Below, one piece after another: positions 24,201-34,741 of a stretch of DNA of 64,000 nucleotides. The notes under the pieces are model-generated. The model was not told the DNA's origin, ran no database searches, and was given only the letters and a program-made list of their open reading frames with translations. Source of the stretch: Motacilla alba alba (taxonomy: Eukaryota; Chordata; Aves; Passeriformes; Motacillidae); contig NC_052017.1 of NCBI RefSeq assembly GCF_015832195.1, positions 51,475,652 to 51,539,651 on the forward strand, in the 5' to 3' direction. Within the stretch, counting starts at the first letter, position 1. Each line of letters starts with the position of its first letter. A program made the translations under genes and the position numbers.

Positions 24201-27200
24201 TTGCTGGCAGCATGGCTGTCAACTCTCCCTGTCATCCTCCATGCTAGCACACCTTCTGCAGCTCTGGGCAGCATTGGCAGCTCCTGGTGGGGCTGCATTT
24301 CTGGCCCAAGAGAGCCCTGGTGTTTGTCCACACCTTTTTAGAGAAAAGCTAACGTATCTGTCTCAAAGCCAGAAAAAGGCAGAGGCTCTGTTATGTACCT
24401 GAAATCCCTTTGAGAAGGAGGTTGTGATGCAGTGGCCAAAGACTGTTTGCTGGAGCTGCCCGTCAGTCAGGCAGTGGATTTGCAGCCACTCTGCCACATA
24501 GCATCTCCAGTATGCCCCAAGGGGATGCTGGAGATGCTAAGTGGGAGAGTGGGGAGACAACAGGCAGAGTAAGGGGGAAACAGGCAGAGGAATTTCTTTG
24601 TCTGGCATTCTTGAAATCTTTTCTTTCTGAGCCAGAGTGTGCAGGGAAGCAAACATGCAGTTATGTTGGTACCTAGAGGCCTGTAACTGAGAGAATGAGA
24701 TGGCTGCCCTCCCAGTGGTGCTTCTTCACACCAAAAACATCAATCCCAAGGGAAGGAGTCTTTCCTGGAATACCTGGTTACCTCACGAAAGCCATGAAAC
24801 TGTTTCACAAATGAACCACAAGAACTTGAATAGAGGAGACCCCTGTTTTGTGCTTCACGATTTATCTTCACAGCTTTTCTCTCAAATTATCAGGAGCTGA
24901 GGCACTCTTAGCTGGCCTGTCTGTAAGAGGAGACAGGGGCTGTGGCATCCTGGGCTCCAGGTAACAGAGCATTGAGCCCTGTGCTGTTCAGCCTTGTGAT
25001 TGCCACTGTTGGTGGCAAGCATGCCAGTCTGTGTGACAAATAATGTCAGATGTCTTCCTAAGATATTGTTTCTTTCCCCTCTCCCCCCACCAGTTAAACA
25101 AAGATCCTGTGGCTTACTGGATCGCAGTTGTGCTGAAGCTGTGAACTTGCAAATGATGGTTGTGTTTCAGTAGCCTAGGGTGCATTTTTCAAATTTCTGT
25201 TGCAGTTCCCAGGCTGGAAGTAATAATCAAGGCTAGTGTGCAATCAGATGTGGATGTTGCAAGAATTGATTGTAGCTTAGAAACATGCCATAAACATGTT
25301 TGGTCCTTGCATTTAAGACAGGATTACATGGGAGAATTAAACCATAGTTTGGAGATCTATACCCAGAGGGTGCCCAGAAATGTTTAATCAGTTCTTAATA
25401 ACAGTGTGAATCACAGTGTTTGTGGTTTTTTCCTTGTGTTTCCTGAAGACACGCACATATGCACATACCTCTATCAAGAGAAGATCATCATCCTCCACTA
25501 AATATTTAAACAGAACAGAGTGGGGAGGGGAGGGGAGGGAGAGAGGAAATACCACCCATTTCCTTCTTATGAACAGACTGGTGGCTCTGGAGCCATGCTT
25601 AGACCCCATAAAGCCCCAGCTCTAGGGCAGGGGCATCCTCTAGTTAGACTGATGTGTTTGCTAGCAGGTAGGCCAAATTGCAGGAGAAGCAGAGAGAGAC
25701 CTTTCAGTTGTTTGCTTTGCAGGAGTCTCTGCATGTATTTTGAACAAGCAGTGGTTTGCATGCAAGCACAGAAATTCCAGGGGAACTTGTGCCCCCCTAA
25801 TGTTCTGGGGAGCCATAAAGGAGAAGTAGCTGGCTGTTACTGAATTGATCCAGGTGCGGTTCATAAATCATGTGTGTCTAATGTAGCTACTGCAGCAGTG
25901 CTGATCGCATGTGAGAAAGACACTGTTAACTCTTTTTAATGGTAATCCATCTCCTGCAACAAAACATTGATGACCATAATTGTCTAACTGTATTTATAAT
26001 GATTTTTCATAAGGCTTGGGAAGAGCAAATAAATGAAACTAATTAATGACAGCTGAAGATTTAATACTCTAAATTGGTAATTGGCACAGAAATGAAAGAA
26101 ACCCAAAATGCAATTAACAGCTGTAAGTCCTCAGTTTGTGGATAAATTAAACACCAAGAGAGATAAGAGTCTGATACAATATTAGTAAAATTTTGACTGA
26201 GCTTATCTGTTCTTACAGCATTTTTCCTTGGCATGTAGCAGGGTTGATTTACAAAAAGCAGATGTCTAGCCCACCATTACATCGTTATGAAACTGAAACT
26301 CACTCTGTGCAAATACATATTTTAAAACCTGATTGCAGGCCTTGTCATGGTTGAGGGAGGACAAATTGATCTCAGTGATTTATGTGTTGTGTGTCTGCTT
26401 ACACTGCTTCACCTTTTGTACCTACTAATGATATTCAGATACTCAAGCTTGCATTTAACAATCTTGAATAAAAATGTATTTTTTTAATGTGTTCCCCAGT
26501 TTGCTGAATGGTGTTTGGAGTATGGTGCACATGGATGTCGTATTCCTGACCGACCTTATTCCCTCTTTGAAGGTAAAGTGATGGTGTTGCAAATGGTCTT
26601 GTACTACAGGAAGGAGTGGCATCCTTGCAATTTTGGCACATGCGTAGGAGTTGGGAAGTCTTTGGTGGGTTCCTTCACTATTAAACCCCCCCCTATACCA
26701 TCATCTCTGCCTAAAAGGCAGGGAGTAGAAAAGGACAAAGAAAAATCATTCACTATCACAACTCTCACTCCTGCTTTCATTTCAGCAGCTCGAATGTAAA
26801 ACCAGTGGCAGTGTTACTCTGGAATAAAATTCTACTGTGCTGATGCAGCTTGGTTTAAAGCAAATGAAGTTCAGGCAAGAGTTTTGTCACAGGTGGTTTT
26901 TCAGAGGGACTGGGCAGAGGAGCAGCTATGGGTAAGAGGTCTCCAACTAGCTGCTGGCTGTCAGAACTAGAGCTTCTCTGCTGCCATACTCAACCAAGGA
27001 AGAGGTAGTTTTAATATGAACCCAAATCACTTGAACAGGAGAGCAGTGCAGAATTCTTAGGGGCTTATCTGTAAGTTCCAAAATGTTACCAGATACTTTC
27101 CTAGAGCTTTGTATTTTTTAATATAGCTTATTTTCTATTCCTTGTATCATCCTCATGTTATAGAATCAGTAGCAAGGAATTACAGGTCCAAGTGGGATTT

Positions 27201-28428
27201 AAGGTAGCAGCGCGGCTGCTCCATGAGCAACGAGCCTCGTGTGCCACCTGCCGCAGATATTTGAAATTACAGCAGCCTAGCAGGGATATTTGCAAATTAA
27301 CAATCCAGGGCATGAATGAACACAAGAGAGCAGAAGTTTTTATGCAGCCCATCTAAATACAGTGTTATTATCGTAATGCTTAAAGGAGAAAAGCATAAGT
27401 ATCCCTATTCCTGAGAGCACCCCTGCAGGCTCTTGTAGGGAGGGAAAAGAGCATTAATACAATCTGTTGTATAAAACTTTGAAATTTGTTGAGAAGGTAA
27501 AACAGTGCAAAGAGCAGGATGATTTGTGCTTGAATGATGACATGGAGCTTTTATTTTGCTTTTTAATTGTCTGGAATTTTTAAAGAAAAATACAGAAATC
27601 TCATATTTGAGATTGAAAAACCTCTTAAACTGGGGCTTTGTTTCTTTTTGTAGCCAAAATCGTGCTTGCAGTTGTCCAGTTCTGCCTGTACGTGCATGCT
27701 TGGAAGAGAAGTTGCATGTGCATCTTACGGAATTGTCCTGTTTTGTTTCCATCAGATACTGTAATTCAGAAAGGTTCCTTCATATATATGCATAGCTGTT
27801 TATAAAATAGGGTTTTAGCTTGATCATAAAATTGAACTTGTATCTGTATGATTTCCTTGTTGTGCCTCTCCTGTCTGTCACCCTATGAGTTCTGTTGGGT
27901 GATGCACTTTGGGGTCTGGATGGCCTCTTCATGGATAGTGAGGAAATTATTGCACTTGTGAAGTACAGATTAAAGTTTTGGCTTTTTCTTTTAACCAGTG
28001 AAAGGAAAGCAAGAGCTGCTCAAACTGTGAAGGACAGTCCAAGCTTGGATGAACTTTTTCTTAATTTGAAATAGCATTGAGGTTGTTAAGTTGAAGAGAT
28101 GTTAGCAGAGACATCTTGGTTCTTGCCTTTGATATTTTCAAACAAAATTTGGTTTCTTGGGCAAAGTACAGATGAACTTGCCTTTCCGTAGGGCCTAAGT
28201 TCACCTCTTTAAAAAAAGATCCTAGCGAGGGAGGTGTTCCAGTAGGTGCTGTTGCCTTTGCTGTCAGCTGTGCTATTTTAATGTGCACAATGATCTCCTT
28301 CTTATGTTTTAGGTATGGCTGGAGCTATTCACTTCCTCTCAGACATTACAGTACCGGAGACTTCCCAGTTTCCAGCGTTTGAACTTAGACCTCAAAGGAG
28401 GGAAAACAAAGTGGAACAGGACAGCTAA
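9142..28428 (+). CDS. LANCL2: LanC-like protein 2, exons 2-9 (5' end outside window)
   Basis: Eight exons join in frame to 389 codons plus TAA. The product is a LanC-like protein, a double alpha-barrel zinc protein related to bacterial lanthionine cyclases. Animal LanCL proteins bind glutathione and are reported to add it to dehydroamino acids in damaged phosphoproteins; LANCL2 is also described as an abscisic-acid receptor at the plasma membrane. Seven GXXG motifs are visible at window-encoded residues 37, 82, 131, 197, 255, 301 and 352. The expected zinc ligands are present: Cys253 (WCHG), then Cys299 and His300 (CHG). Stretches such as LLQQMEEGLKTADPHDC and RHKKFRSGNYPSSLSNETD match my memory of human LANCL2 rather than LANCL1. 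The human protein is about 450 residues, so roughly 60-70 residues, including the N-myristoylation site, lie in exon 1 to the left. The C-terminal tail differs from the human one. Confidence 0.96.
9833..10442 (-). mobile_element. Second avian ERV solo LTR (different family)
   Basis: About 610 bp matching, from memory, another common avian LTR. On the minus strand it opens TGTTCTGGTTTCAGCTGGGA, followed by a motif around 'actcaggcatcttgtgcacc' type sequence, 'ggccaaagggatat' and 'catgatg'. On + the landmarks are 'aagaaaattaactgtgtccc', 'atatccctttggccag' and 'aacctcacctggcaactaa'. The left end is decayed and no clear target-site duplication is seen. Its antisense orientation in LANCL2 intron 2 matches that of the neighbouring LTR. 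Confidence 0.75.
12271..13312 (-). mobile_element. Solo LTR of an avian endogenous retrovirus
   Basis: About 1,042 bp that I recognise as a widespread avian ERV LTR. Landmarks on + are the G/C-rich block with repeated 'gggctgca' and 'ctccagtgtggg' units (12640-12990), 'ctgaccttggtgtctgca' and 'cctctcacatgttctcactc'. Read on the minus strand it begins TGTATTGGG and ends CCACTACA, giving the TG...CA ends of an LTR. The flanks are CTTTG on the left (12266-12270) and GTTTG on the right (13313-13317), a possible 5-bp target-site duplication with one mismatch. No internal viral genes flank it, so it looks solo. Frames within it are not genes. Confidence 0.82.
13612..13819 (+). CDS. LANCL2: LANCL2 exon 3
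   Basis: 208 nt, entered in phase 1 after tttatttcag and left in phase 2 at the donor GTAAGT. It encodes GIALLYLQLYRV through SQECVAK and includes the second GXXG motif in FLCGDAGPLAV. It joins GWT|G upstream and K|LLQLQR downstream without breaking the frame. Confidence 0.96.
13820..16036 (+). other. LANCL2 intron 3
   Basis: 2.2 kb of unique-looking intron. No repeat family or gene recognised. Confidence 0.9.
16037..16184 (+). CDS. LANCL2: LANCL2 exon 4
   Basis: 148 nt, entered in phase 2 after ctgatgcag and left in phase 0 at the donor GTAAGG. It encodes LLQLQRTVISTDSELPDEL and the third GXXG motif in YGRAGYLYALLYLN, ending with VIKE. The segment around TVISTDSE is the least conserved part relative to human LANCL2. 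Confidence 0.95.
16185..16801 (+). other. LANCL2 intron 4
   Basis: 617 bp, the shortest intron of the gene here. Nothing recognised beyond the splice sites. Confidence 0.92.
16802..16948 (+). CDS. LANCL2: LANCL2 exon 5
   Basis: 147 nt, phase 0 at both ends; acceptor ttttcttag, donor GTAAGA. It encodes VIDAIIESGKNFSKEERK and the fourth GXXG motif in YVGAAHGVAGIYYMLMQ. Because it is a whole number of codons, skipping it would keep the frame but remove one barrel hairpin. Confidence 0.96.
16949..20583 (+). other. LANCL2 intron 5
   Basis: 3.6 kb with one CR1 fragment at 18709. A pyrimidine-rich stretch (about 17175-18265) gives a 152-codon open frame that looks like chance. Confidence 0.9.
18709..18842 (-). 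mobile_element. CR1 LINE 3'-end fragment
   Basis: On + reads aagtcacagaatatgctgag, then 'atcatcaagtccaactcctgg', 'ccctgcacagaacacc' and 'gtccaaacacttcttaaac', the classic antisense view of a CR1 tail. It lies in LANCL2 intron 5. Confidence 0.88.
20584..20766 (+). CDS. LANCL2: LANCL2 exon 6 (first zinc ligand)
   Basis: 183 nt, phase 0 at both ends; acceptor ttttcctcag, donor GTAAAT. It encodes PIANVDQETLTELVKPSIDY through MLMQAYK. Zinc-ligand Cys253 (TGC at 20719-20721) and the fifth GXXG motif lie in VHWCHGAPGVIH. A CR1 fragment begins 16 bp after the exon. Confidence 0.97.
20782..20918 (-). mobile_element. CR1 LINE 3'-end fragment beside exon 6
   Basis: On + reads ttcatagatttcacagattc, 'cagaatattctgggttgg', 'attattgagtctagccctta' and 'taattagcaccaagctct'. 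It starts 16 bp after the exon 6 donor at 20766 and runs into a TG/TA microsatellite at its other end. Confidence 0.88.
20923..20950 (+). repeat. Compound microsatellite (TG)n(TA)n
   Basis: About 8 TG and 7 TA units immediately after the truncated end of the CR1 fragment that ends near 20918. Confidence 0.93.
23026..23202 (+). CDS. LANCL2: LANCL2 exon 7 (zinc ligands Cys-His)
   Basis: 177 nt, phase 0 at both ends; acceptor tattccacag, donor GTGAGC. It encodes TFKEDKYLKDAMDCSDVIWQ through LYRACK. Cys299 (23116-23118) and His300 (23119-23121), the expected second and third zinc ligands, lie with the sixth GXXG motif in YGICHGTAGNGYSFL. Confidence 0.97.
23203..26499 (+). other. LANCL2 intron 7
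   Basis: 3.3 kb with a G-quadruplex motif at 25522-25539 and an ATTA/E-box-rich candidate element at about 25940-26190. No exon recognised. Confidence 0.9.
25522..25539 (+). other. G-quadruplex motif in LANCL2 intron 7
   Basis: GGGG-A-GGGG-A-GGGG-A-GGG on the transcribed-RNA (coding) strand: four G runs with single-base loops, which fits the canonical G3+N1-7 rule. Confidence 0.85.
26500..26572 (+). CDS. LANCL2: LANCL2 exon 8
   Basis: 73 nt, entered in phase 0 after gttccccag and left in phase 1 at the donor GTAAAG. It encodes FAEWCLEYGAHGCRIPDRPY and SLFE, plus the first base of the glycine of the seventh GXXG motif. Confidence 0.95.
26573..28312 (+). other. LANCL2 intron 8
   Basis: 1.74 kb. 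A short segment near 27190-27320, with several CpGs followed by ATTTGAAATTACAG and CAAATTAACA, looks more constrained than its surroundings. Otherwise anonymous. Confidence 0.85.
28313..28428 (+). CDS. LANCL2: LANCL2 exon 9, coding part with stop
   Basis: 116 nt from the acceptor tatgttttag to TAA at 28426-28428. It completes the seventh motif (GMAG) and encodes AIHFLSDITVPETSQFPAFE and L. It then continues with a 13-residue charged tail, RPQRRENKVEQDS, where I recall human LANCL2 ending in about six residues (DSSKRD). Confidence 0.93.
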
Positions 28429-29302
28429 AACCATCATCTTGAAAGGAAACTGATGCCAAAAGAGATGAGACTGTTTTGTGCCTCTGATAGCGAATGAACT
28501 TGACGCTGAACTGACAGATGGATAAAGCCCTTTTCTCACCCCTCCTGCCCCAAAGGACCATGAAGTCATTAAGAGCATGAACAGGAGAAGCGACACTTAA
28601 GTTCTGTTAAAGTGACACCTTCAGATGTAGGACCAGAGAAGTCAAGTTTTGAACTTTCTCTTTTCTGTTGTATTTGTCTTCTTCAGGTCTTTGCCATGCT
28701 CTGCACGTTTATTGGTGTTGTGTGTTGATCCGAGTCTTTTGTTGTTAGCCAAAAGCTGGTCTCCGTGTGAATCTCTGTCCTGTACCTTCGTGCATGACTC
28801 ACAAGAGCAGTGTTGCTTTCTGCAGCGTGGTTACCCGTAGAGAGAGTTCGCTGCAGGACGGTGCCCAGCTTCACTGGTGTGCTGGCAGCTCTACAAAGAG
28901 ATGAAAAACGTTTCTGTGTTCATTTTTTCCTGCCTTTTTCTCCACAGTCCTTACAAGCTAGGCTGGTGGAGATCAGCCTGTTTTGATGAAGAGGCATGAG
29001 GCCATTTCCATTTTCAGAAAGTTAGCAGGTTGGAAGGGATCTGACTTGTCTTTTGCTGCTGTTGTGGGAGGCTTCTTTGAAAGTCTGAAAGAGAGGTTCC
29101 CTTTGATACCTGCAGCTGGTTAGTGTGTTAGGTGCTTATAGCAGGGTGGAGATGCTTTTCCCCACTGCTGCAAAGCCCCATGAGCTCACGCCATGCCATG
29201 AGCTTAAACTGCAGGTGGAGTCACTCAGACTAACCTCCCCCTGCCACCAACAGCAGAACCTGAACAGCATAACTGCTTCTCCTTTCTTAGACCTCGATTT
29301 GG

Positions 29303-29308
29303 AATAAA
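29303..29308 (+). promoter_or_regulatory. Candidate poly(A) signal AATAAA
   Basis: Canonical hexamer about 875 nt after the LANCL2 stop, in the context ggaataaacc. The hexamer 82 nt further on has a better GT-rich downstream region. Confidence 0.35.
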
Positions 29309-29384
29309 CCTCTCCTGCAGCATCTCATACACAGATGAGCAAGGGAGGGTGCCTCCCCTCCCAAGTAGTAGTACAGGAGTGATA

Positions 29385-29390
29385 AATAAA
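29385..29390 (+). promoter_or_regulatory. Candidate LANCL2 poly(A) signal AATAAA
   Basis: Canonical hexamer in gataaataaagc, about 960 nt after the stop. A GT-rich stretch (aggggttgtaattg, about 29438-29451) follows at a distance slightly longer than usual. This is the preferred signal for the short form. Confidence 0.5.
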
Positions 29391-29410
29391 GCTTTTGGAA
29401 GCTGCAGAGG

Positions 29411-32400
29411 ATTATTGAGCAATATGAAGCCATTGCTAGGGGTTGTAATTGAAGTATATTTAATCTTCAAATCCACACAGAAAAGGCTCTTTTCCCATAG
29501 TCTTCAATGCTGCTAGGGCTTTTCTTCCCCCTGTAGTGTGGTGGGGTTGTGAAATACCAGACTTGCCTCCAGGTGCTCCTGAGTATCAGGCCATTGGTTT
29601 GGGAGAACACATGTACTCTTAGAGCAGGCTTATGTGTCCAGGTAGTACCTGAAGTGTAGCGCACTCCCAGTCACTCAGGCTCTGTGGTCATCCTCCCCCA
29701 GGTCTCCTTGTGCTCTTGTCAGTCAGGTGCTGATTTTAATTGGTATCTTCTGTCAGGTGCAAGTGTGACAGATGGCACAGTTTGACCTTTTGGGCTCACA
29801 TTGGGACATCTGTGACCTGTGGGCCATCTGCTGAGTGCCAGTGTATGACGTTGGGCTTGGAGATGCATTGTTGCTCTTGCATAAATCGGTCTTGATTTGT
29901 CACCTTGCAGGTGACTTCCTTGAGCACATTCCAGTGTCCGTTGCCAAATCCCTTGTGATGTTAATAATTTCCCCATTCAGTTCTGCTGGACAGCAGCAGC
30001 AGTGTAAGTGCACAAACAGCTTAACATCACAGTGTAGCAGCTTCTCTGCTGGTTTGTCAGGGAGGATTAAAACATGGGAGCAGCAGAAGAGACTTCTCCA
30101 CCCCTCTGGCAAAGGCAGAAGGTGATATGAGAGCAACAAACCCAGCTGCATCTCTACAGCCAGAGATTGGGGAAAATGCTGAAAGGCAGTGGGAATGGGG
30201 AATGCTGCATGGCAAGCAGCTGGGCTGAAGCAAACAGGAGCAGAGCAGAAAAGTGAGGAACAGAAGGAGTTATTCACGTGAGGGATTAGTGAGAAACAGG
30301 AAGAGCTGATCGTGGAGGCAACGTGTAGTGTACCAGCAGAAACATCTCGATGAGAGATTCCTCCATGCCAAGAGCTAACTCTGTTTCTTTCTTCAGCCTG
30401 TGGATCCCTCATCCTGCCCATAGAGAAGCCAGGAAGGAAACTTGGCCAGGAAGTCTGAGAGAAATGCTAACAGAGGTAGATGCCAGCTCAGAGCATGTTG
30501 GGTGTGTTAACAGACTCACCACATTTACAGGAACTGCCTGCAAACACTGGTCACCCTGGCAAATCCCAAGCCTCTGTTGTATGGACTGTTTAACTAGGTA
30601 GGTTTTTCATTTAGTGATTATATGCATATTGGTCTTGGCTACTGTGCTTGGAATGCCTCCTGTGGGAGGTGAGTTTGGCTGGCTGGGGCCTGAAGGGAAT
30701 TCAAACCTGCTAGTTTTAAAAATACACAGATATATACACACTAAGAACAGCTGAATGCCGAGCAGATCCCCAAGATGCTGCAGTGTACCTGTCAAGCTAA
30801 TGAGCAAGTCAGCTACCTGCTCTTCCGTACCATAGCCAGCCTTCTGCCATGGTGGGGCCTGGCACCATCTTTCTCTGCAGAATCCTCTCCCAACTGAGTA
30901 GGACTGGAAATGTATCGAGCTGGGAAGTGTCTTGACAGTGCATCTGCCTCATCTTCCTGACGTGACTTTCCCCGTGGCTCCTTTCTGTTCGTCACAGCAT
31001 TGTGATATCTAGGTGGCCCCTTAAGGAAAGATAGGGTGTGAAGGTGAAAAAGTGCATTTCACCAAGGCATTGTCTTCAGAAATGACATCAAACTACAAAT
31101 GTAGAAAATGTCTTAATAATCCCTGGTTTGCTTTGTCCGTGTGTTATTAAACCTGTTGCAAAAAGCAGTAGTGTTAAAAATGGAAATGCTCTTTGGGCAG
31201 AAAAAGAGGAAAATATGCTGATGTTTTGTTCTTTGGCTTTATTAGTAAAGATCAAGCTATGTGGTGGTAATTTGTATGAGTCTGTTTTTTTCTTCATTGT
31301 GGTTCTCCTTCCTTCCATCCAGCACTGTGGTGATAGCTGTCCCACTGATCTGATTGCTGAGCTGCTTCCCTATCTCATAGTCCTGCAGGATGCCAGAAAG
31401 AGGGCAGATTGCTGTTTTTGTAACCTTCCCATTTTCCTAGTACTGCAGGTGCCTTTCCTGCTGCTGCTCCCAGATGATTTTTAGTGTATGCTGCTTAGTG
31501 CAAAGCCCTGCTTTCCTTTGTGGCCACACAGATCCAGTTGAAGAGTTTGCAGCTAAAGCCAGACTTGGGATGAACTGGTTTTTTTTAAACACATGTATGA
31601 AATTTGTCTGTTCAGCTGAATAACAGCTGTTTCCCACCTTTGAGGAAGTATGAAATGTTCCTCTAGCTAGGCTATAACAGAAGGAAACATCAGGTATGCT
31701 GCAAGCACAGGGTAGTATTTCTGTTTCACAAAGCCCCTCGTACCACTCATGGCCATCTTGGCCACCAAGAGAAACTGCTTTTTTTGGATGGAGAGGATCA
31801 GTTCTGGTCTGTAGACAACCTGTACAAATTCAGGTGTAGGTTGATAACGGCACTGGGGCTTTTTCTAGCACAGCAGATCGCTAACCTGTAAATAGTGCAT
31901 GAGAGATGCATGGGAAGAAGCATGTGTGCTGTGTGTCACCTCACAGCTACATCCCACTGTGCTGCCTGAGCCCTGCCCAGCAGGGTGTTAGATGCAGCAG
32001 CCTTTCCTAGTGAAACTGTTCACTTTTTCCCATAGGTTTTCATTGGTTTCACGTCGATTCCCAGTCAGGGCCAGTGTGATTTGTGCACAGGGACCTGACT
32101 TTAAACCACTGCTTGCTTCTCCTTGACATCTACAAGTGGATTGTGGTAAATCCAGCTTGTAGCTATTAGGGAAGATAGGGTTAGGCAGCAGGAGAGAAGC
32201 AGAGTGGGACAGGTAAAGAGACATCCATCCTTGTGACTCCTCTCACTGCATAAAGAATAACAGACTGGTGCAGGAAGGCAAGGCTGCTTAATTTGTCACT
32301 GTTCCCTCTGCCTTCTCTGCTGTCACATTCACCTTGCAGCACATGGCAGCTTGGAACGGTGGCTGCCAGTTGCACCTCTCATCTTTAATTGCCTTATTAT

Positions 32401-34714
32401 CTAGCAGTTGCTTTGTAAAAGCTGTCTCACGCTGGATCTTGGCCTGCGTGGTGTCTCTGTAGTCATTTCCCTGCCAAATAGTACAAACTGTAAGGCAGCT
32501 CAGCTCCTGGTGACAGGGCATCAGAGGGGAGGGTTCCCACAGCCACAGGGCCTACAAAGGCATCTTGTTCCACCTACTCAATTAGCAATGTTAGATCAGA
32601 AAAAGAAGATAGGCTTCACTATCTGAAAAAGTGTTATGGCTTCTTGGCTGAGCTGTGTGCCAAAAAGTGACGTTTTGGATATACATGCATATGAAGATAA
32701 CCTTTCTGAGGTTTTGGAGTTGGGTTTTTTAAAGCAGGGAAGACATAAAACTTCCTTTGCTTCATCACATGGTCTGAATACTTTTTTGGAAAATATAGTT
32801 CCAGCTGTTTGTTTTTACAGCAGTGTAAGCTGTCACAGAGGCTCCAAAGGAAAAAAAACAAAACCAACAAAAAACACCCACAAACCGTAAAAAGTTGTTA
32901 CTACATTATCACTTCCCAAAGTGATGAAACACAGGCCCCACAAGAGTCCCTGGTGCTGCCTCTTCTCATAAAGCAGCACAGCCGGAGATTTCAGCAGAAG
33001 GGCACTGACCCCCTTCTCATTCTTTCTGCTGCCAGGTCACAGGGGCAGAGACTGCAGAAGGGTCCTTCCCTGCCTGGTCCCTGCCTCCTCAGAGGTACAC
33101 CAGACACATTTTGGGGATGCAGAATTGAAGAAAGTACTTGAGGGGTTACACTGTTCATGCTCCTGGCTCCCCACCTGGGTTCAGTGGCTCCACTAAAGCA
33201 GCTCCCATCTGCCCAAGCCCTGTCAAGGGGTTTAACCCCCCTGGATCAAACCTCACTGCAAGAACCAGGAGACAGACAGGCACAAGACACAAAAATCACC
33301 TTCCTGAGGTAGACTGGAAGATCTCAAAGGCTTGCTGGGAGCCAGCTGCACACTGGTCCAGTGCCTCTGGGAAAGGGCAGGGGACTACCCCACAGATCCC
33401 CAGGGCTCCCAGCCATGACAAGCAACCTTATTTTGCAGTCAAAACACCACTCTGCCTCAGGGAGGCACCAAAACCTCTCTAGTGTTTGAGAGAGGACACA
33501 ACAGCTGCACCCAGAGAATCCCAGCAGATAAAGCACCAAACCCCCATGGGGAAGTTCACATTAGCAAAGCTGCAGCAGCTGGCAGCTCCTAGGGCATGGC
33601 CACTGCCAAGGAAAGTCCTGTTGGAATTGGCGAGGCAACTGGAGGAAAGGCATGTAAACAATTTGCAATTAACACGTGCGGATGCCCACGCAGGTGGTGT
33701 GTTTTCAAGAAAAGACCAAGCAGGTTTGCTAGCAGAGAATTCCCTGTGTTGTACGAGGTAGTGTCATCCATCAACACTAGGAAATAAAAGAGCCAGACTT
33801 CAGGAAAACTTCACCTGAAGTTGAATTTCACTGTACGAAGGCTTCTATTCGATGCGTCCAGGACAATGCCAGTTGTCACAGATACATTTTATAATATAAA
33901 AGGACTTAACAACATCTATCTATTAAAATGAGGTCTGTTGTCATTTCTATTGACAGAAAAAGGTTGGAATTGCTTTTAAAAAAATATGTTCTGTAAATAC
34001 AACCATACTCGGTGACATACACAGCTTTCACACTTCAAGAGCAAGCTGATTTAGAAAATAGATACAGTTGTGATGTGCAGATGGACCTCATATTCATCTA
34101 TACAACGTACTTTTTGTTATCTTAAATGTCCCTCAAGCTAAGACTGCACACACAGAAGTACTTTGCTTTGTCCCTTATTATGATGCACAGTAAGGGAAAG
34201 CCTTGGTTACAATTTCACCCAAGTCAGGTATGCAGAAGTGAACAACTCTTAGCTCTGCTCCAGATGGCTACTGATTCCACCAGCAGAAACAGTGGCCCTT
34301 ACAAGCTTTTCTGTTAGACACTCATATTGACAGGAAAAGGGATGTTTTGCAAATCCAGCTTGACACCTAGAAACAATTTCTCAGAAGCCACTGGCATAGA
34401 ACAGCACAATAAAGCTTTGGCTCCCTGTGCAATATAGGTCTTCATATGACTCCAAACCACCGCAGTGAAACTTCTGTGCCCTGGCTGGCATCACACAGGA
34501 GCATTCACTTGGTACCCAAAAGACCACATGGGACTCTTAACCCTCAGCTATGTTATTTTTGCAGGTCCTTCAGCAGCAGGAGGCAATGGCATCTTCTTGT
34601 CACTGCTAGGTGACGTGACTGAATATGCACAAAGGGAGAAGGTCTCATTAGTATGAAGTCATGTTTCAGAGCAACTTCAAATTTTTGCTAGACATGGATG
34701 AGTGTGAGAGCCCT
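29411..34714. other. Intergenic region between convergent genes
   Basis: 5.3 kb with no exon or repeat family I recognise. It may hold extended 3' UTR of LANCL2: ATTAAA at 31146 and AATAAA at 33783 and 34408 occur on +. 33130-33600 is locally GC-richer, but its open frames lack recognisable domains. Confidence 0.6.
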
Positions 34715-34735
34715 CACAGGCAAAGGGGCTCTGTT

Positions 34736-34741
34736 TTTATT
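34736..34741 (-). promoter_or_regulatory. Candidate distal VOPP1 poly(A) signal AATAAA
   Basis: TTTATT on the + strand reads AATAAA on the - strand, about 1.2 kb after the VOPP1 stop. The minus-strand sequence just downstream includes the GT-rich CCTGTGAGGG. Confidence 0.5.

Larger units (their letters stand above)
28429..29410 (+). other. LANCL2: Probable LANCL2 3' UTR
   Basis: Sequence after the stop up to just past two AATAAA hexamers. No conserved open frame is seen. The true end is uncertain, because later hexamers (ATTAAA at 31146, AATAAA at 33783 and 34408) could serve longer transcripts. Confidence 0.5.

Noticed and set aside
9142..28428. Assignment of the gene as LANCL1
   Set aside because: The exon sequences (LLQQMEEGLKTADPHDC, RHKKFRSGNYPSS, FAEWCLEYGAHGCRIPDRPY) fit LANCL2, and VOPP1 is the LANCL2 neighbour.
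29900..30421. 173-codon open frame on -, the longest in the window
   Set aside because: Lies downstream of LANCL2 on the opposite strand and has no recognisable domain, promoter or splice context. Kept out as probable chance.
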